NCBI RefSeq assembly: GCF_004798585.1
Contig: NZ_PPXQ01000001.1
Location: 62,001 to 126,000, forward strand
Reading direction: 5' to 3'
Length of the DNA stretch: 64,000 nucleotides
Source: Massilia sp. Mn16-1_5
Lineage (GTDB): Bacteria > Pseudomonadota > Gammaproteobacteria > Burkholderiales > Burkholderiaceae_D
The translations under genes were made by a program, and so were the position numbers. A model generated the notes under the pieces. The model was not told the DNA's origin, ran no database searches, and saw nothing but the letters and a program-made list of their open reading frames with translations. Of this stretch, positions 44,450 through 53,968 are shown one piece after another (position 1 is the first letter of the stretch; every line of letters begins with the position of its first letter).

Positions 44450-47260
44450 ATGGCCCTTTCGGCATGGGAGACGATTTTGGACAGCGCGAGTGCCTTCCTG
44501 CGGGTGCTGCGGCACGAACAGTCACTGAGCACGGCGCACCGCGCGCTCCGCCTGCGCCTCGCGCATGCCGAGGAGTTGATCGAAGACGCGCTGCTGCCGC
44601 AGCAGATCGTGGGCAGCGAGTCCATCTGCGGCGGTATCGAGTACCGCGTGGCCTGCGTCTCCAGCGATCCGGCACTGGCGCTGAAACACTTCATCGCGCT
44701 GCCGGCCGAAGTCCAGATCGTCACCGACCGCGGCGCCTTGCGCAGCATCTGCGGCATCGTCACCGAAGCGCGCGCCGGCGACAGCGACGGCGCCCTCACC
44801 AGCTACCAGCTCGTCTTGCGCGACGCGCTGGCCATCATGGAAAGGCGCGTCAACAGCCGCATCTTCCGCAACCAGAACGAGCTGGCCATCGTCCAGGTCC
44901 TGTTCGACGAATGGCGCCACGCGAACGCGGTGCTCGCCGGCGCCTTCGAGTACGAACTCGATCCACTGCTCGACCTTGCCCACGCATCTTCCGTTTATCC
45001 GGCACGCGAACAGACCATGCAGTACAACGAGTCCGATGCCGCTTTTGTCCGCCGCCTGCTGCGCCGGCGCGGCATCTCCTGGTGCGTGCGTCCGGGCCGC
45101 AGCCGCGCCAGCGCCGTCGACCCCGAGCACGACCGCATTCCGGCCCACACCCTGGTCCTGTTCGGGGACGGTGCCAAGCTGCCGCGCAACGCCGCCGGGA
45201 CCGTGCGCTTTCATCGCGACGACGCCACCGGGGAACGCGACACCATCACCGCCTGGAGCGCGGCGCGCACGCTGCAGCCCGGTCTCGCGTCGCGCCACAG
45301 CTGGGACTACAAGCATCCGGGCGGCGAGCGCTTCATGGCTACCGGCGCGCGCGCCGAATTCGACCAGGGCAGCCACGGCAACGCGCTCGCGGCCAGCCTC
45401 GACGACTACCTGCTCGATACTCCGCACGCCGGCAGCGACGGCGAAGACCACGCGCGCCTGGGCCAGCTGCGCATGGCGCGCCACGGCCTCGAGGCCAAGT
45501 GCTTTCATGGCGAGGGAACCGTGCGCGACTTCTGCGCGGGCCAGTATTTCACACTGGACGGCCATCCCGAGATCGACGGCCATCCCGAAACCGAGCGCGA
45601 GTTCCTGATCACCGAACTGCACGCCAGCGTGCGCAACAACCTGCCGGGCGACATGCACCTGCGCGCCGAGCAGCTGCTGGCCCGCTCCGGCTGGGCTGCG
45701 CCACTGGGCAGCGCGCCGGTGCAGGTGCGCTTCACGGCAATCCGGCGCGGCGTGCCCGTGGTGCCGGCCTTCGATCCGCGCGTCGACCTGCCGCATCCAC
45801 AACTGCAAAGCGCGATCGTCGTCGGTCCCGCCAACGAAGAGGTGCATTGCGACAGCCTGGGCCGCATCAAGATCCGCTTCCCCGGCATGCGCACGCGCGA
45901 CCACGAACATGCGCACGGGGCCGGCGCCTCCGGCTCGCCGCTCGACTCGGCCTGGGTGCGCGTTGCCTCGAACTGGGCCGGCAACGGTCCCGGCAGCCAC
46001 CAGCAGAACGGCAGCATCAGCCTGCCACGCGTGGGCAGCGAAGTGCTGGTGGCCTTCCTCGGCGGCGACCCCGACAAACCGATCGTCCTGGCCCAGCTCT
46101 TCAACGGCCAGGCCACCCCGCCGGCCCTGAGCCCGAACGGCGAGCTGCCGGGCAATCGCTACCTGTCCGGCCTGCGTTCGCGCGAAGTCGGTGGCCGCCG
46201 CGGCAGCCAGCTGCGCTTCGACGACACCCGCGGCGAGATCGGCGTGCAGGTGGCCAGCGACCATGGGGCATCCGAACTGAACCTCGGCTGGCTGACGCGT
46301 CCGCGGGCGAATGGCGAGGGCAAGGCACGGGGCGAGGGCGCGGAGCTGCGCAGCGATCATGCGGTGGCGATCCGGGGGAAGAAGGGGGTGCTGGTCAGCG
46401 CCGAGGCGGCGTCGAACGAAGGTGGCCAGCAGCTTTCCCGCGGCGGCCTGCTGGGGCTGGCGCAACTCATGCAAAGCGTGGCCGACGAGATGGCGAAGCT
46501 GGCCGAGCACCATGCCGGTGACGAGCAGGCCAGCGGGCGCCTGGCCGAACTGGCGGACAAGATCAGGGCCTGGGACGAGGGCAGCAATGTAGCGCCGGGA
46601 ACGCCGGGCGGGAACGGGGGCGCGCCCATCGTCGCCGTGACGGCGCCCGCCGGTGTCGTGCTGGCGAGCCAGCAGAACGTGGCGCTCGGAGCGGAAAAAA
46701 AGGTGGACGTGGTCAGCGGCGGCGATACGCAAGTCTCCGCCGGCCGCAACATTTTCGTGCGCGCGGCGCGCGGCATCAGCGCATTCGCCCATGCGCTCGG
46801 CGTCAAGCTGGTCGCCGCGGACGGCGACGTGACGCTGGAGGCGCGGCGGGGCAGTGTCCTGGTGCGGTCCCACAAGCGCATCAGCCTGATCTCGTCGGAG
46901 GCCATCCACATCGAGGCGCCGCTGGTGCGGATCGTCTCGCGCGGCGCGCAGACCGAATGGGCGGACGGGACGATCACCCAGCAAGGAAGCGGCAAACATA
47001 TCATCAAGGCTTCGGCTATCGTGCACGCAGGGCCGGGCGGCGGCACGCCGACGACGCTCGATTTCTCGAAATCGAACATCCGCACCGACGAGCGCATGGT
47101 GCTGCGCGACTTGCAGACGCGCGATCCGATTCCCCTGCAGCGCTATATCGCGCACCTCGAGGACGGCAGCACGATCGCCGGCACCAGCGACGAGGATGGC
47201 CGCACCTCCCTGGTCCAGAGCGCCACGCTCGGACCTGTTCGCTTCGAACTGCTTGACTGA
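44450..47260 (+). CDS. vgrG: Type VI secretion spike protein VgrG with DUF2345 and C-terminal extension
   Basis: 936 residues. The gp27/gp44-like N-terminal half includes VYPAREQTMQYNESDAAFVR and RLLRRRGISW. Next come the gp5-like OB fold and needle (VHCDSLGRIKIRFPGM, SAWVRVASNWAGNGPGSHQQ, PRVGSEVLVAFLGGDPDKPI), then the DUF2345 beta-prism (~760-870) and a ~55-residue tail (YIAHLEDGSTIAGTSDEDGR), a transthyretin-like adaptor seen in effector-carrying VgrGs. VgrG tips the injected spike and selects cargo. No structural T6SS genes are nearby, so this is an orphan vgrG island. The effector and immunity genes follow 24 bases later. Confidence 0.94.
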   Translation: MALSAWETILDSASAFLRVLRHEQSLSTAHRALRLRLAHAEELIEDALLPQQIVGSESICGGIEYRVACVSSDPALALKHFIALPAEVQIVTDRGALRSICGIVTEARAGDSDGALTSYQLVLRDALAIMERRVNSRIFRNQNELAIVQVLFDEWRHANAVLAGAFEYELDPLLDLAHASSVYPAREQTMQYNESDAAFVRRLLRRRGISWCVRPGRSRASAVDPEHDRIPAHTLVLFGDGAKLPRNAAGTVRFHRDDATGERDTITAWSAARTLQPGLASRHSWDYKHPGGERFMATGARAEFDQGSHGNALAASLDDYLLDTPHAGSDGEDHARLGQLRMARHGLEAKCFHGEGTVRDFCAGQYFTLDGHPEIDGHPETEREFLITELHASVRNNLPGDMHLRAEQLLARSGWAAPLGSAPVQVRFTAIRRGVPVVPAFDPRVDLPHPQLQSAIVVGPANEEVHCDSLGRIKIRFPGMRTRDHEHAHGAGASGSPLDSAWVRVASNWAGNGPGSHQQNGSISLPRVGSEVLVAFLGGDPDKPIVLAQLFNGQATPPALSPNGELPGNRYLSGLRSREVGGRRGSQLRFDDTRGEIGVQVASDHGASELNLGWLTRPRANGEGKARGEGAELRSDHAVAIRGKKGVLVSAEAASNEGGQQLSRGGLLGLAQLMQSVADEMAKLAEHHAGDEQASGRLAELADKIRAWDEGSNVAPGTPGGNGGAPIVAVTAPAGVVLASQQNVALGAEKKVDVVSGGDTQVSAGRNIFVRAARGISAFAHALGVKLVAADGDVTLEARRGSVLVRSHKRISLISSEAIHIEAPLVRIVSRGAQTEWADGTITQQGSGKHIIKASAIVHAGPGGGTPTTLDFSKSNIRTDERMVLRDLQTRDPIPLQRYIAHLEDGSTIAGTSDEDGRTSLVQSATLGPVRFELLD

Positions 47261-47284
47261 ACGCCGGCCAGCAGGTCTTGCCCC

Positions 47285-49021
47285 ATGACTGAATCGACCA
47301 GGCCGCTACCGCCGCTGATTCCCTTGTCGCACGGCGGCTGGGAGGTCAATTCGTTCATGTCCTCCTCGGAGTACACGATTCGGGGCATGGGCTTGAAGCC
47401 GTCGAATCATGTGATTCCGGTGATCGTGGTGCCGGGGATTATGGGGACGAATTTGCGGGCGAAGATGCATCCGCGACCCATGCGGATTAACGAGATAAAT
47501 GGAAAGGCCAATCCTGGAGAAGTGGTATGGCGTCCGCCTAATGGAATGAAGGAGGGCTTGAAAGCTAAAGCGAAATGGAGCGAGGTTTCGCCGTCAGACC
47601 GCCAGCAGTTGTTCGATGGTTCGACTCTGGAAGTGGACGACGGTGGCTCCATCGTATTACTCGATGCTGTCGAGGGGTATGAGTTGGACGAGCAAATCCT
47701 GCGCAAGCAAGGATGGGGCGAAGTCCATGCCGACTCGTACGGCCTCTTACTGCATACCTTGCAAACTCGCCTGAACCAGACTTTCGGCTTCGACGAAATC
47801 AAGAAGGAGCGCTACCTGCTACAGCACTGGAAGGACGTGATGGCCTGCGAACCAAGCAAGTGGGGCGTGCGCGAGTTCGAGCCGCTGACGGAAAAACACC
47901 TTTCCAAACACGCCAAGCGCTATTTCCCGGTCTACGCCGTCGGCTATAACTGGCTTGAGGATTGCGCCACCTCGTCGGAGCGGTTGGAAAGCCGGATTAA
48001 CGAGATCATCGCTTTCTGGCAAAGCGCGAAACGGCATTGTGAACAGGTCATCCTCGTCACGCATTCAATGGGTGGGCTGGTTGCACGCGCGTGCGCCAAA
48101 CGCATTCCCCACAAGATCGCCGGCGTAATTCATGGCGTCATGCCCGCTTTTGGGGCGCCGGCGGCGTACCGACGCATGGCCTGCGGCACCGAGAGCTCGA
48201 GTCCTTACAACGGCCCGCTCGATAATATTGCGGCCGCCGCGCTGGCAAAAATTCTGGGCGAAACGACCGAAAAGACGACGCCCGTGTTAGCGACTTCGCC
48301 TGGCGCGCTCGAACTGCTGCCGAATCATCTCTATCCCGGCCCTTGGCTGCACGTCCGCGTCACGACGTCCGTTGGCAAACCGGAGCCTGTGAACGGCGCA
48401 AGCAAAGTTGACTCGGCGGGCAATAACCCTGCGTCCAGCGACTGTCTGCATTTTCCTGGACCAACATCGCCAAATCCCTACGACATCTACCGGGATATGA
48501 GTCCTTGGTATCGTTTGATCAACCCGGCCTTGGCGGACCCTGCGGGGAAATACAAAGAAACAGAAAAGGGGGTGGAGAAGGCCATTATCGCGGCGGTTAA
48601 CACTGCCGAGACATTCCACCGGTCGCTGGGCGATTATTATCATCCAAACACATATGCATTTTACGGCAACGACCAGCACAAACGCTCATATGGCCAGCTG
48701 CGCTGGGTCGCGAGGCAACAAGCCGGGGCGGCAACCGTCGTCACTCCGGCGAACGTCAATGCCGCACGTTTTGTCGGTCACACTACGCTAGGCCAGCGCC
48801 GCGTGCGCGTGGAAGGAAAGACCGAGCTGCTGTTCGCACTGGAGGAGCAGGACGCACGTGGCGACGGCACGGTTCCTTATCAGTCGGGCACGGGACCGAG
48901 CGGGAAGGCGAAGCAGGTGTTCGCGACGCAGGGTTACGACCATCAGGGCTCGTACAAGCATCCCGATATGTTGTTGCTGACGCTGCGGCTGGTCGTGAAG
49001 ATCGTGCAGGAGACGACGTGA
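47285..49021 (+). CDS. T6SS lipase effector (Tle4-like alpha/beta hydrolase)
   Basis: 578 residues with no signal peptide, as expected for a VgrG-delivered cargo. The N-terminal VIVVPGIMGTNLR resembles the oxyanion strand of LCAT-type lipases. The nucleophile elbow is VTHSMGGLVAR (Ser near residue 263, THSMG in place of the common GHSxG). A plausible Asp lies in EEQDARGDGTVPYQSG and His in TQGYDHQGSYKH. The Tle4 assignment is supported mainly by the Tli4-type immunity genes directly downstream. It would attack phospholipids of a target cell. Codon use is clearly more AT-rich than the flanking chromosome, suggesting transfer. The stop overlaps the immunity gene by four bases. Confidence 0.85.
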   Translation: MTESTRPLPPLIPLSHGGWEVNSFMSSSEYTIRGMGLKPSNHVIPVIVVPGIMGTNLRAKMHPRPMRINEINGKANPGEVVWRPPNGMKEGLKAKAKWSEVSPSDRQQLFDGSTLEVDDGGSIVLLDAVEGYELDEQILRKQGWGEVHADSYGLLLHTLQTRLNQTFGFDEIKKERYLLQHWKDVMACEPSKWGVREFEPLTEKHLSKHAKRYFPVYAVGYNWLEDCATSSERLESRINEIIAFWQSAKRHCEQVILVTHSMGGLVARACAKRIPHKIAGVIHGVMPAFGAPAAYRRMACGTESSSPYNGPLDNIAAAALAKILGETTEKTTPVLATSPGALELLPNHLYPGPWLHVRVTTSVGKPEPVNGASKVDSAGNNPASSDCLHFPGPTSPNPYDIYRDMSPWYRLINPALADPAGKYKETEKGVEKAIIAAVNTAETFHRSLGDYYHPNTYAFYGNDQHKRSYGQLRWVARQQAGAATVVTPANVNAARFVGHTTLGQRRVRVEGKTELLFALEEQDARGDGTVPYQSGTGPSGKAKQVFATQGYDHQGSYKHPDMLLLTLRLVVKIVQETT

Positions 49022-50748
49022 AGCGTTGGCTCCGAAACGGGCTGGCAAGACTGCTGGCCGGCGTGCTTATCGCTGGAATGACGGGAGCCTGGGCCATCGG
49101 CGAGGTTCGCGAGAAGCGTGCAGCGGCACAACGAGACAAGGACGAGGTAGCGCGAATGACCCAGAAAATGAAGACGGTATGCATTGGCAGGTTCCTGATT
49201 GATCTACCAGAGGAAACTAGGCTGGAGCTGGCCAAACCGCGGATTCATGGCTTCGATATTTCGTCGCTCGACGAGCCGGAGGCCGATTTTCAGGCCCGCC
49301 TTGCCCTGCGCGAGGCGCGTTTGCGGGCAACGCCCGACCGCCTCGGCGGGAACAAGAACGTCGAATCGGTCAGGGAGGTGAAGACCGAGAACGGCGTCAT
49401 CGGCAAGATTTTCGTTCACAGCCGGACGGTAATGGAAGGAACAAGAATGAGGGGGCTGGAACAGGAACGCTACCGCTTTGAAGGTGTCGCGATCGAAGCC
49501 CTGGTGCATGGCCAGGGTCTGAGTTTTGATCTATCGGCACCCGATTACGACCCTGCAAAGATTGAAAATCTGTCCAAACTGGTCGCCAAGCTGGTGCCGA
49601 ACCCGACTAACGAAGCGCCGAAAGAACCGGGCTTCTGTATCGACCGCGCTTGGTTTCGTGATCCGCTCACCGCCGACCAAGGCGAACAAATCATGATGCA
49701 CGCCCAGTTGCCAAGCCATCCTGATATCCGGTTCTTGACCATTCTGGCTGCCGGAAACAAACCCGCGAGTCAAAGCCTGCTCGAAAGGAGCGCAGCTACG
49801 GAGGCCGGCTTGGCTCCAGACGAAAAGAAGCGAATTTCACGCCTGCGGGCAGATCGACGGAGAATCGGCGGAGTTGTCGGAGATGAGCTAGTCAGACGAT
49901 TCGTTGAGCAGAATGATTCTATTGGTTACAGTTTTTGGTGGGAGGTCGATGGCACGGAGGACAACGTGTTCATTCCACATGTGCTCTTTCAGATGGACTC
50001 TGGCGAGAGCGATCATGGGCCAGTTCCCTCTTCATTGTCGCAGGACGCAGTCATGGCCCTTTGGGACAAGATCTCATCCAGCATCCGATTGCGTCCCACG
50101 CAAGAACGCAAGCCTGTTGCAGCAGAGCCGCCGCCAACCCCGCTCGGCACTTACGCACTTGCTGGCGACCGCTGCCCTGAAAGCGGCTGGTGGCTGTGCG
50201 GCGACGGCGGCAACGGCATCGGCGTGCTCGGTGGGCAGCGCCAGTACATCAAGGAAGGCGACCGCATGCCGCGGGCCTTGCTGCTTCCACCGCAAACAAT
50301 GTGGGAAAAACTCAGGGGCGTTCAGCCGAGCTTCGAGTCGACGGCTCAAACTTCTTGGAAGCTGGTCGACAAACGCAATCGCAAGCGCGTGCCCTCATCG
50401 CTGCCACTGGCGCAGGCGACACCCGTAGCGGCGGCTGGCGTGAGCGGTTCCAGTGCCGGGCCGCGGGTCATGGAAGAGCAGGGCGTACCGGTCGGCAGTT
50501 TCGCCGCCACCGGCGTGCCCTGTCCGGCCAGCGGCTGGTGGCGTTGCGAGGACCCTCGCGCACTGGATAGCACGCGCTGGTTTGCACAGGGTAGCTTGCT
50601 GCCTTCGGCAACGTTCGCGATACCGCCTGGGGCCTTCGGCCGCTCGGCGCATGGGGCGCAGTCGATCGAGCGCCGCGGTGCATGGCGCCTGATGCGCTTG
50701 GCCGATGCGCCGATACAGGCGAGTCGCGGTGATGGGGATCCGGCATGA
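49018..50748 (+). CDS. Tli4-like immunity protein with two extra C-terminal repeats
   Basis: 576 residues, larger than a plain Tli4. A signal peptide or anchor (~8-28) puts it in the periplasm, where it would neutralise the lipase. The Tli4 N-terminal domain (~48-185; VCIGRFLIDLPEETRLELAK) and C-terminal domain (~200-355; EPGFCIDRAWF) are recognisable. Two ~78-residue repeats follow (~376-453 and ~490-570), each with the core CPxSGWWxC after G-T/S-Y/F-A, not part of the family as usually described. The ATG overlaps the effector stop. The gene stop overlaps the next, related gene. Confidence 0.82.
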   Translation: MKRWLRNGLARLLAGVLIAGMTGAWAIGEVREKRAAAQRDKDEVARMTQKMKTVCIGRFLIDLPEETRLELAKPRIHGFDISSLDEPEADFQARLALREARLRATPDRLGGNKNVESVREVKTENGVIGKIFVHSRTVMEGTRMRGLEQERYRFEGVAIEALVHGQGLSFDLSAPDYDPAKIENLSKLVAKLVPNPTNEAPKEPGFCIDRAWFRDPLTADQGEQIMMHAQLPSHPDIRFLTILAAGNKPASQSLLERSAATEAGLAPDEKKRISRLRADRRRIGGVVGDELVRRFVEQNDSIGYSFWWEVDGTEDNVFIPHVLFQMDSGESDHGPVPSSLSQDAVMALWDKISSSIRLRPTQERKPVAAEPPPTPLGTYALAGDRCPESGWWLCGDGGNGIGVLGGQRQYIKEGDRMPRALLLPPQTMWEKLRGVQPSFESTAQTSWKLVDKRNRKRVPSSLPLAQATPVAAAGVSGSSAGPRVMEEQGVPVGSFAATGVPCPASGWWRCEDPRALDSTRWFAQGSLLPSATFAIPPGAFGRSAHGAQSIERRGAWRLMRLADAPIQASRGDGDPA

Positions 50749-51599
50749 AGCGCGCAGCCTGGAGCCGGCTCGCGAAACTGATCATCGCCATCGTTTTGGC
50801 CGTCGCAGCGGGAACCTGGGCCGTGGGGCAACTACGGGAAAGCGAAGTGGCGCGGATGTTTGTACATGATCGCCAAGTGACGCAAGGAACTGCCGCGAAC
50901 GGTATGGAGCTGGAGCATTACGATTTCGAGAACGTCGCCGTCGAAGCCATGGTGCATTCCGGCGGCACCAGCGCGGACATCAGCGCCGGGAAATATGATC
51001 CCGACCACATCGACCGTCTTATCCGACTGGCCGCACAGCTCGTTCCCAATCCAGCGAACATGGTTCCCTTGGAGTCAGGATTTTGTCTTGATGGAACGTA
51101 CGTTCTCGATCCCCTCGACGCCAGCCAGCGCGAACGGATCATGATGTTTGCACGGCTGCCGAGTCATCCTGATATTGAATTCAGCCTGATCCTGTTGGCA
51201 GGAACGAAGCCTGACGAAAAAGGACTCTTGATACGCAATGCCGAATCCAATGCTCGACTATCAGTACTTGAAAGCTTACGTGTATCCCAATTGCGGGCAG
51301 CGCATAGGACGATCAGTGGACTCCGCGGCGAAGAGGTACTCGAACGTTTCGCCGAGGGCGATAGCGTAAATGTCTATAGCTTTTGGTGGGAGTTTGGTGG
51401 AAGCTCCGACGACGTCGGGCGTCCCCATCTGTCGTTTACGATGGACACAGGAAAGGGCGTGCGAGGCCCTGTTCCTTCATCGTTGTCGCAGGAAGCGGCC
51501 CTGGCGCTATGGGATAAGATTTCCTCCAGCATCCGTTTTCACCACGCCTCTCCTGCACCGGTCGCCCGCCCGGCAGCACCCGCTCGTCCGACCATCTGA
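50745..51599 (+). CDS. Second Tli4-like immunity protein with a partly deleted N-terminal domain
   Basis: 284 residues. It aligns with the preceding immunity protein from its anchor (~8-28) but jumps in frame from VARM (35-38) directly to FVHD, omitting the equivalent of residues 48-131 of its neighbour. It then continues through EHYDFENVAVEAMVH, LESGFCLDGTYV and PVPSSLSQEAALALWDKISS to the end of the Tli4 C-terminal domain. It lacks the CPxSGWW repeats. The frame is open throughout, so it may be functional, a decoy or decaying. Its start overlaps the previous stop (ATGA); comEC begins 26 bases downstream. Confidence 0.8.
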   Translation: MKRAAWSRLAKLIIAIVLAVAAGTWAVGQLRESEVARMFVHDRQVTQGTAANGMELEHYDFENVAVEAMVHSGGTSADISAGKYDPDHIDRLIRLAAQLVPNPANMVPLESGFCLDGTYVLDPLDASQRERIMMFARLPSHPDIEFSLILLAGTKPDEKGLLIRNAESNARLSVLESLRVSQLRAAHRTISGLRGEEVLERFAEGDSVNVYSFWWEFGGSSDDVGRPHLSFTMDTGKGVRGPVPSSLSQEAALALWDKISSSIRFHHASPAPVARPAAPARPTI

Positions 51600-51625
51600 C
51601 GGCCCCGCCCCCTGCAAGCGCGCCC

Positions 51626-53968
51626 ATGCGCTCCACCATCCTCGGCGTCGCCGCCGGCGCGGCCTTCCTGCAGACACGCGCAACGCTCCCTGAGGCGTGG
51701 CAGATCGCCGCCTGCCTCGCAGCGTCGATCGCCTGCCTGATCGCATTGCGCGGCATGGTCCGCGCAGCAATTGCCGGCGCCCTGGCCGGCTTCGCCTGGG
51801 CCGCCTTCCTCGCCCATCTGGCCCTCGCTCCCCAGCTTGAAAAGTCCGACGAAGGCCGCGACATCGACATCGTCGGCACCGTCGCCAAACTCCCGCACGA
51901 CTTCGGCCAGGGCACGCGCTTCCAGTTCGAAGTCGAGCAGGTCCTGACGCCGCAAACGGAGATACCTCCCATGCTCGCCCTGTCCTGGTACCGCGCCGAG
52001 GACGAGCGCCTGCAGTTGCGTCCGGGCGAGCGCTGGCGCCTGACGGTGCGCCTGCAGCGGCCGCACGGCAACGCCAATCCGCACGGCTTCGACTACGAGG
52101 CCTGGCTGCTGGGGCAGGGCATCCGCGCCACCGGCTACGTGCGCGCCGCGCCCGGAAACGGCAGGCTCAATGCGTTCGTGGCGACACCCGGCAATGTGGT
52201 CGAGCGCTGCCGCGACCTGCTGCGCGCGCGTATCCTCGCCGCGCTCGACGGAAAGCCCTACGCCGGCGTGATCGTGGCGCTCGTCGTCGGCGACCAGCGC
52301 GGCATCGAACAGCCGGACTGGGACGTCTTCAACCGCACCGGCGTCAGCCACCTGGTCGCGATCTCCGGGCTGCACATCACGATGGTCGCGGGGATGGCCG
52401 CGCTTGCGATGTCGCAGCTGTGGCGCCGTTCCTTCTTCACGCGGGCGCAACTGCCGTTGCTGCTGCCGGCGCAGAAAGTGGCGGCCATCGCGGGTGCCGC
52501 GGCGGCGCTGCTGTATGTGCTGCTGGCCGGCTTCGGGGTGCCGGCCCAACGCACGCTCTATATGCTGGCGGTCGTCGCCGCGGCCTTGTGGTTGGGGCGC
52601 CTGGCCAGCGTGTCGCACATCCTGTGCCTGGCGCTCGGGCTGGTGGTGCTGCTCGATCCCTGGGCCGTGCTGTGGCCCGGCTTCTGGCTTTCCTTCGGCG
52701 CTGTCGGCGTGATCCTGTATGCAGGCGTCGGCAGGATGCAGGTTGCCGAAGGCTGGCGCGGCAGCCTGCGGCTGGCGGCGGGCACCCAGTATGCGGTCAC
52801 GCTCGGGCTGGTGCCCCTGACCCTGCTGCTGTTCTCGCAAGTGTCGCTGGTCGGCCCGCTCGCCAATGCGCTGGCGATTCCCGTGGTGAGTTTCGTCGTG
52901 ACGCCGCTGGCGCTGGCCGGAAGCCTGCTGCCGGCGCCGCTGGCGGGTCCGATCCTGCTTGCTGCGCACGCCGTGCTCGCGTTGCTGGCCTGGGCGCTGG
53001 ACTGGCTGGCGGGCCTGCCGCTCGCCGTCTGGAGCGCGCCGGCGCCGCCGCCCTGGCTGTTCGTGCTGGCCCTGCTCGGCACCGCCTGGATGCTGGCGCC
53101 GCGCGGCTGGCCGCATCGCTGGGCCGGGGCCGCGGCCTGGCTGCCGCTGTTCCTGCTGCAGCCCTCGCATCCGGCGCCGGGCAGCTTCAGCGTCACCGCC
53201 TTCGACGTCGGGCAAGGCATGGCGCTGCTGGTCGAAACGCGCGGGCACCGGCTGCTCTACGACACCGGTCCGCAGTATGCGCCGGGCCAGGACGCCGGCA
53301 GCCGCGTGCTGCTGCCCTACCTGCGCGCGCGCGGCATCCGGCGCCTGGACAGCCTGGTCGTCTCGCACAGCGACGTCGATCACGCCGGCGGCGCCCTGAC
53401 CCTGCTCGACGCGCTGCCGGTCGACACCGTGAGCAGCTCCCTCGGCCCGGGCCACCGCATCGTCCAGGCCGCGCGCCGCCACGCGCGCTGCGTCGCCGGC
53501 CAGCGGTGGGAGTGGGATGGCGTGGTCTTCGAGATGCTGCAACCCGCGCCCGCGAGCTACCAGGACAGCGACCTGAAGGCGAATGCGCGCAGCTGCACGC
53601 TGCGGATCGCGGCCCAGGGCAGGGCGGTGCTGCTGGCGGGCGATATCGAGGCGGCGCAGGAAGCGGCGCTGGTCAGCGGCAGCCCCGAGAAACTGCGTGC
53701 CGACGTGCTGCTGGCTCCGCACCACGGCAGCGGCACCTCGTCCAGCCCTGCCTTCCTGGCGGCGGTGCAGCCGGCGATCGGCGTGTTCCAGGTCGGTTAC
53801 CGGAATCGCTACCGCCATCCGAAGAAAGAAATATTCGAGCGCTATGGCGAACTGCAAATCCGGCGCCTGCGCACCGACGACGCCGGCGCCATCACCTTCG
53901 AGTTCGGGCCGGACCTGGTCACAAGCGAATACCGCCGCGCGCACGCCCGCTACTGGTTCGAGCCCTAG
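51626..53968 (+). CDS. comEC: ComEC/Rec2-family DNA-uptake channel protein
   Basis: 780 residues: N-terminal OB-like/DUF4131 region (~20-190), the competence membrane domain (~220-500; GVSHLVAISGLHITMVAGMA is the hallmark), and a C-terminal metallo-beta-lactamase domain (~520-780) with FDVGQG, SHSDVDHAGG and APHHGSGTSSS. ComEC takes single-stranded DNA across the inner membrane in naturally competent bacteria. The protein is full length with metal ligands intact, but competence is not proven. Its TAG stop shares CTAG with the stop of the convergent sensor kinase gene. Confidence 0.95.
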   Translation: MRSTILGVAAGAAFLQTRATLPEAWQIAACLAASIACLIALRGMVRAAIAGALAGFAWAAFLAHLALAPQLEKSDEGRDIDIVGTVAKLPHDFGQGTRFQFEVEQVLTPQTEIPPMLALSWYRAEDERLQLRPGERWRLTVRLQRPHGNANPHGFDYEAWLLGQGIRATGYVRAAPGNGRLNAFVATPGNVVERCRDLLRARILAALDGKPYAGVIVALVVGDQRGIEQPDWDVFNRTGVSHLVAISGLHITMVAGMAALAMSQLWRRSFFTRAQLPLLLPAQKVAAIAGAAAALLYVLLAGFGVPAQRTLYMLAVVAAALWLGRLASVSHILCLALGLVVLLDPWAVLWPGFWLSFGAVGVILYAGVGRMQVAEGWRGSLRLAAGTQYAVTLGLVPLTLLLFSQVSLVGPLANALAIPVVSFVVTPLALAGSLLPAPLAGPILLAAHAVLALLAWALDWLAGLPLAVWSAPAPPPWLFVLALLGTAWMLAPRGWPHRWAGAAAWLPLFLLQPSHPAPGSFSVTAFDVGQGMALLVETRGHRLLYDTGPQYAPGQDAGSRVLLPYLRARGIRRLDSLVVSHSDVDHAGGALTLLDALPVDTVSSSLGPGHRIVQAARRHARCVAGQRWEWDGVVFEMLQPAPASYQDSDLKANARSCTLRIAAQGRAVLLAGDIEAAQEAALVSGSPEKLRADVLLAPHHGSGTSSSPAFLAAVQPAIGVFQVGYRNRYRHPKKEIFERYGELQIRRLRTDDAGAITFEFGPDLVTSEYRRAHARYWFEP

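Noticed and set aside
44522..47155. 877-residue minus-strand open frame opposite vgrG
   Set aside because: VgrG is recognisable along its full length on the plus strand. The antisense frame has no domain and no start context.
50745..51599. Second immunity gene as a pseudogene
   Set aside because: The deletion keeps the frame, the anchor and the whole C-terminal domain, and the start is coupled to the previous gene, so decay is not shown.
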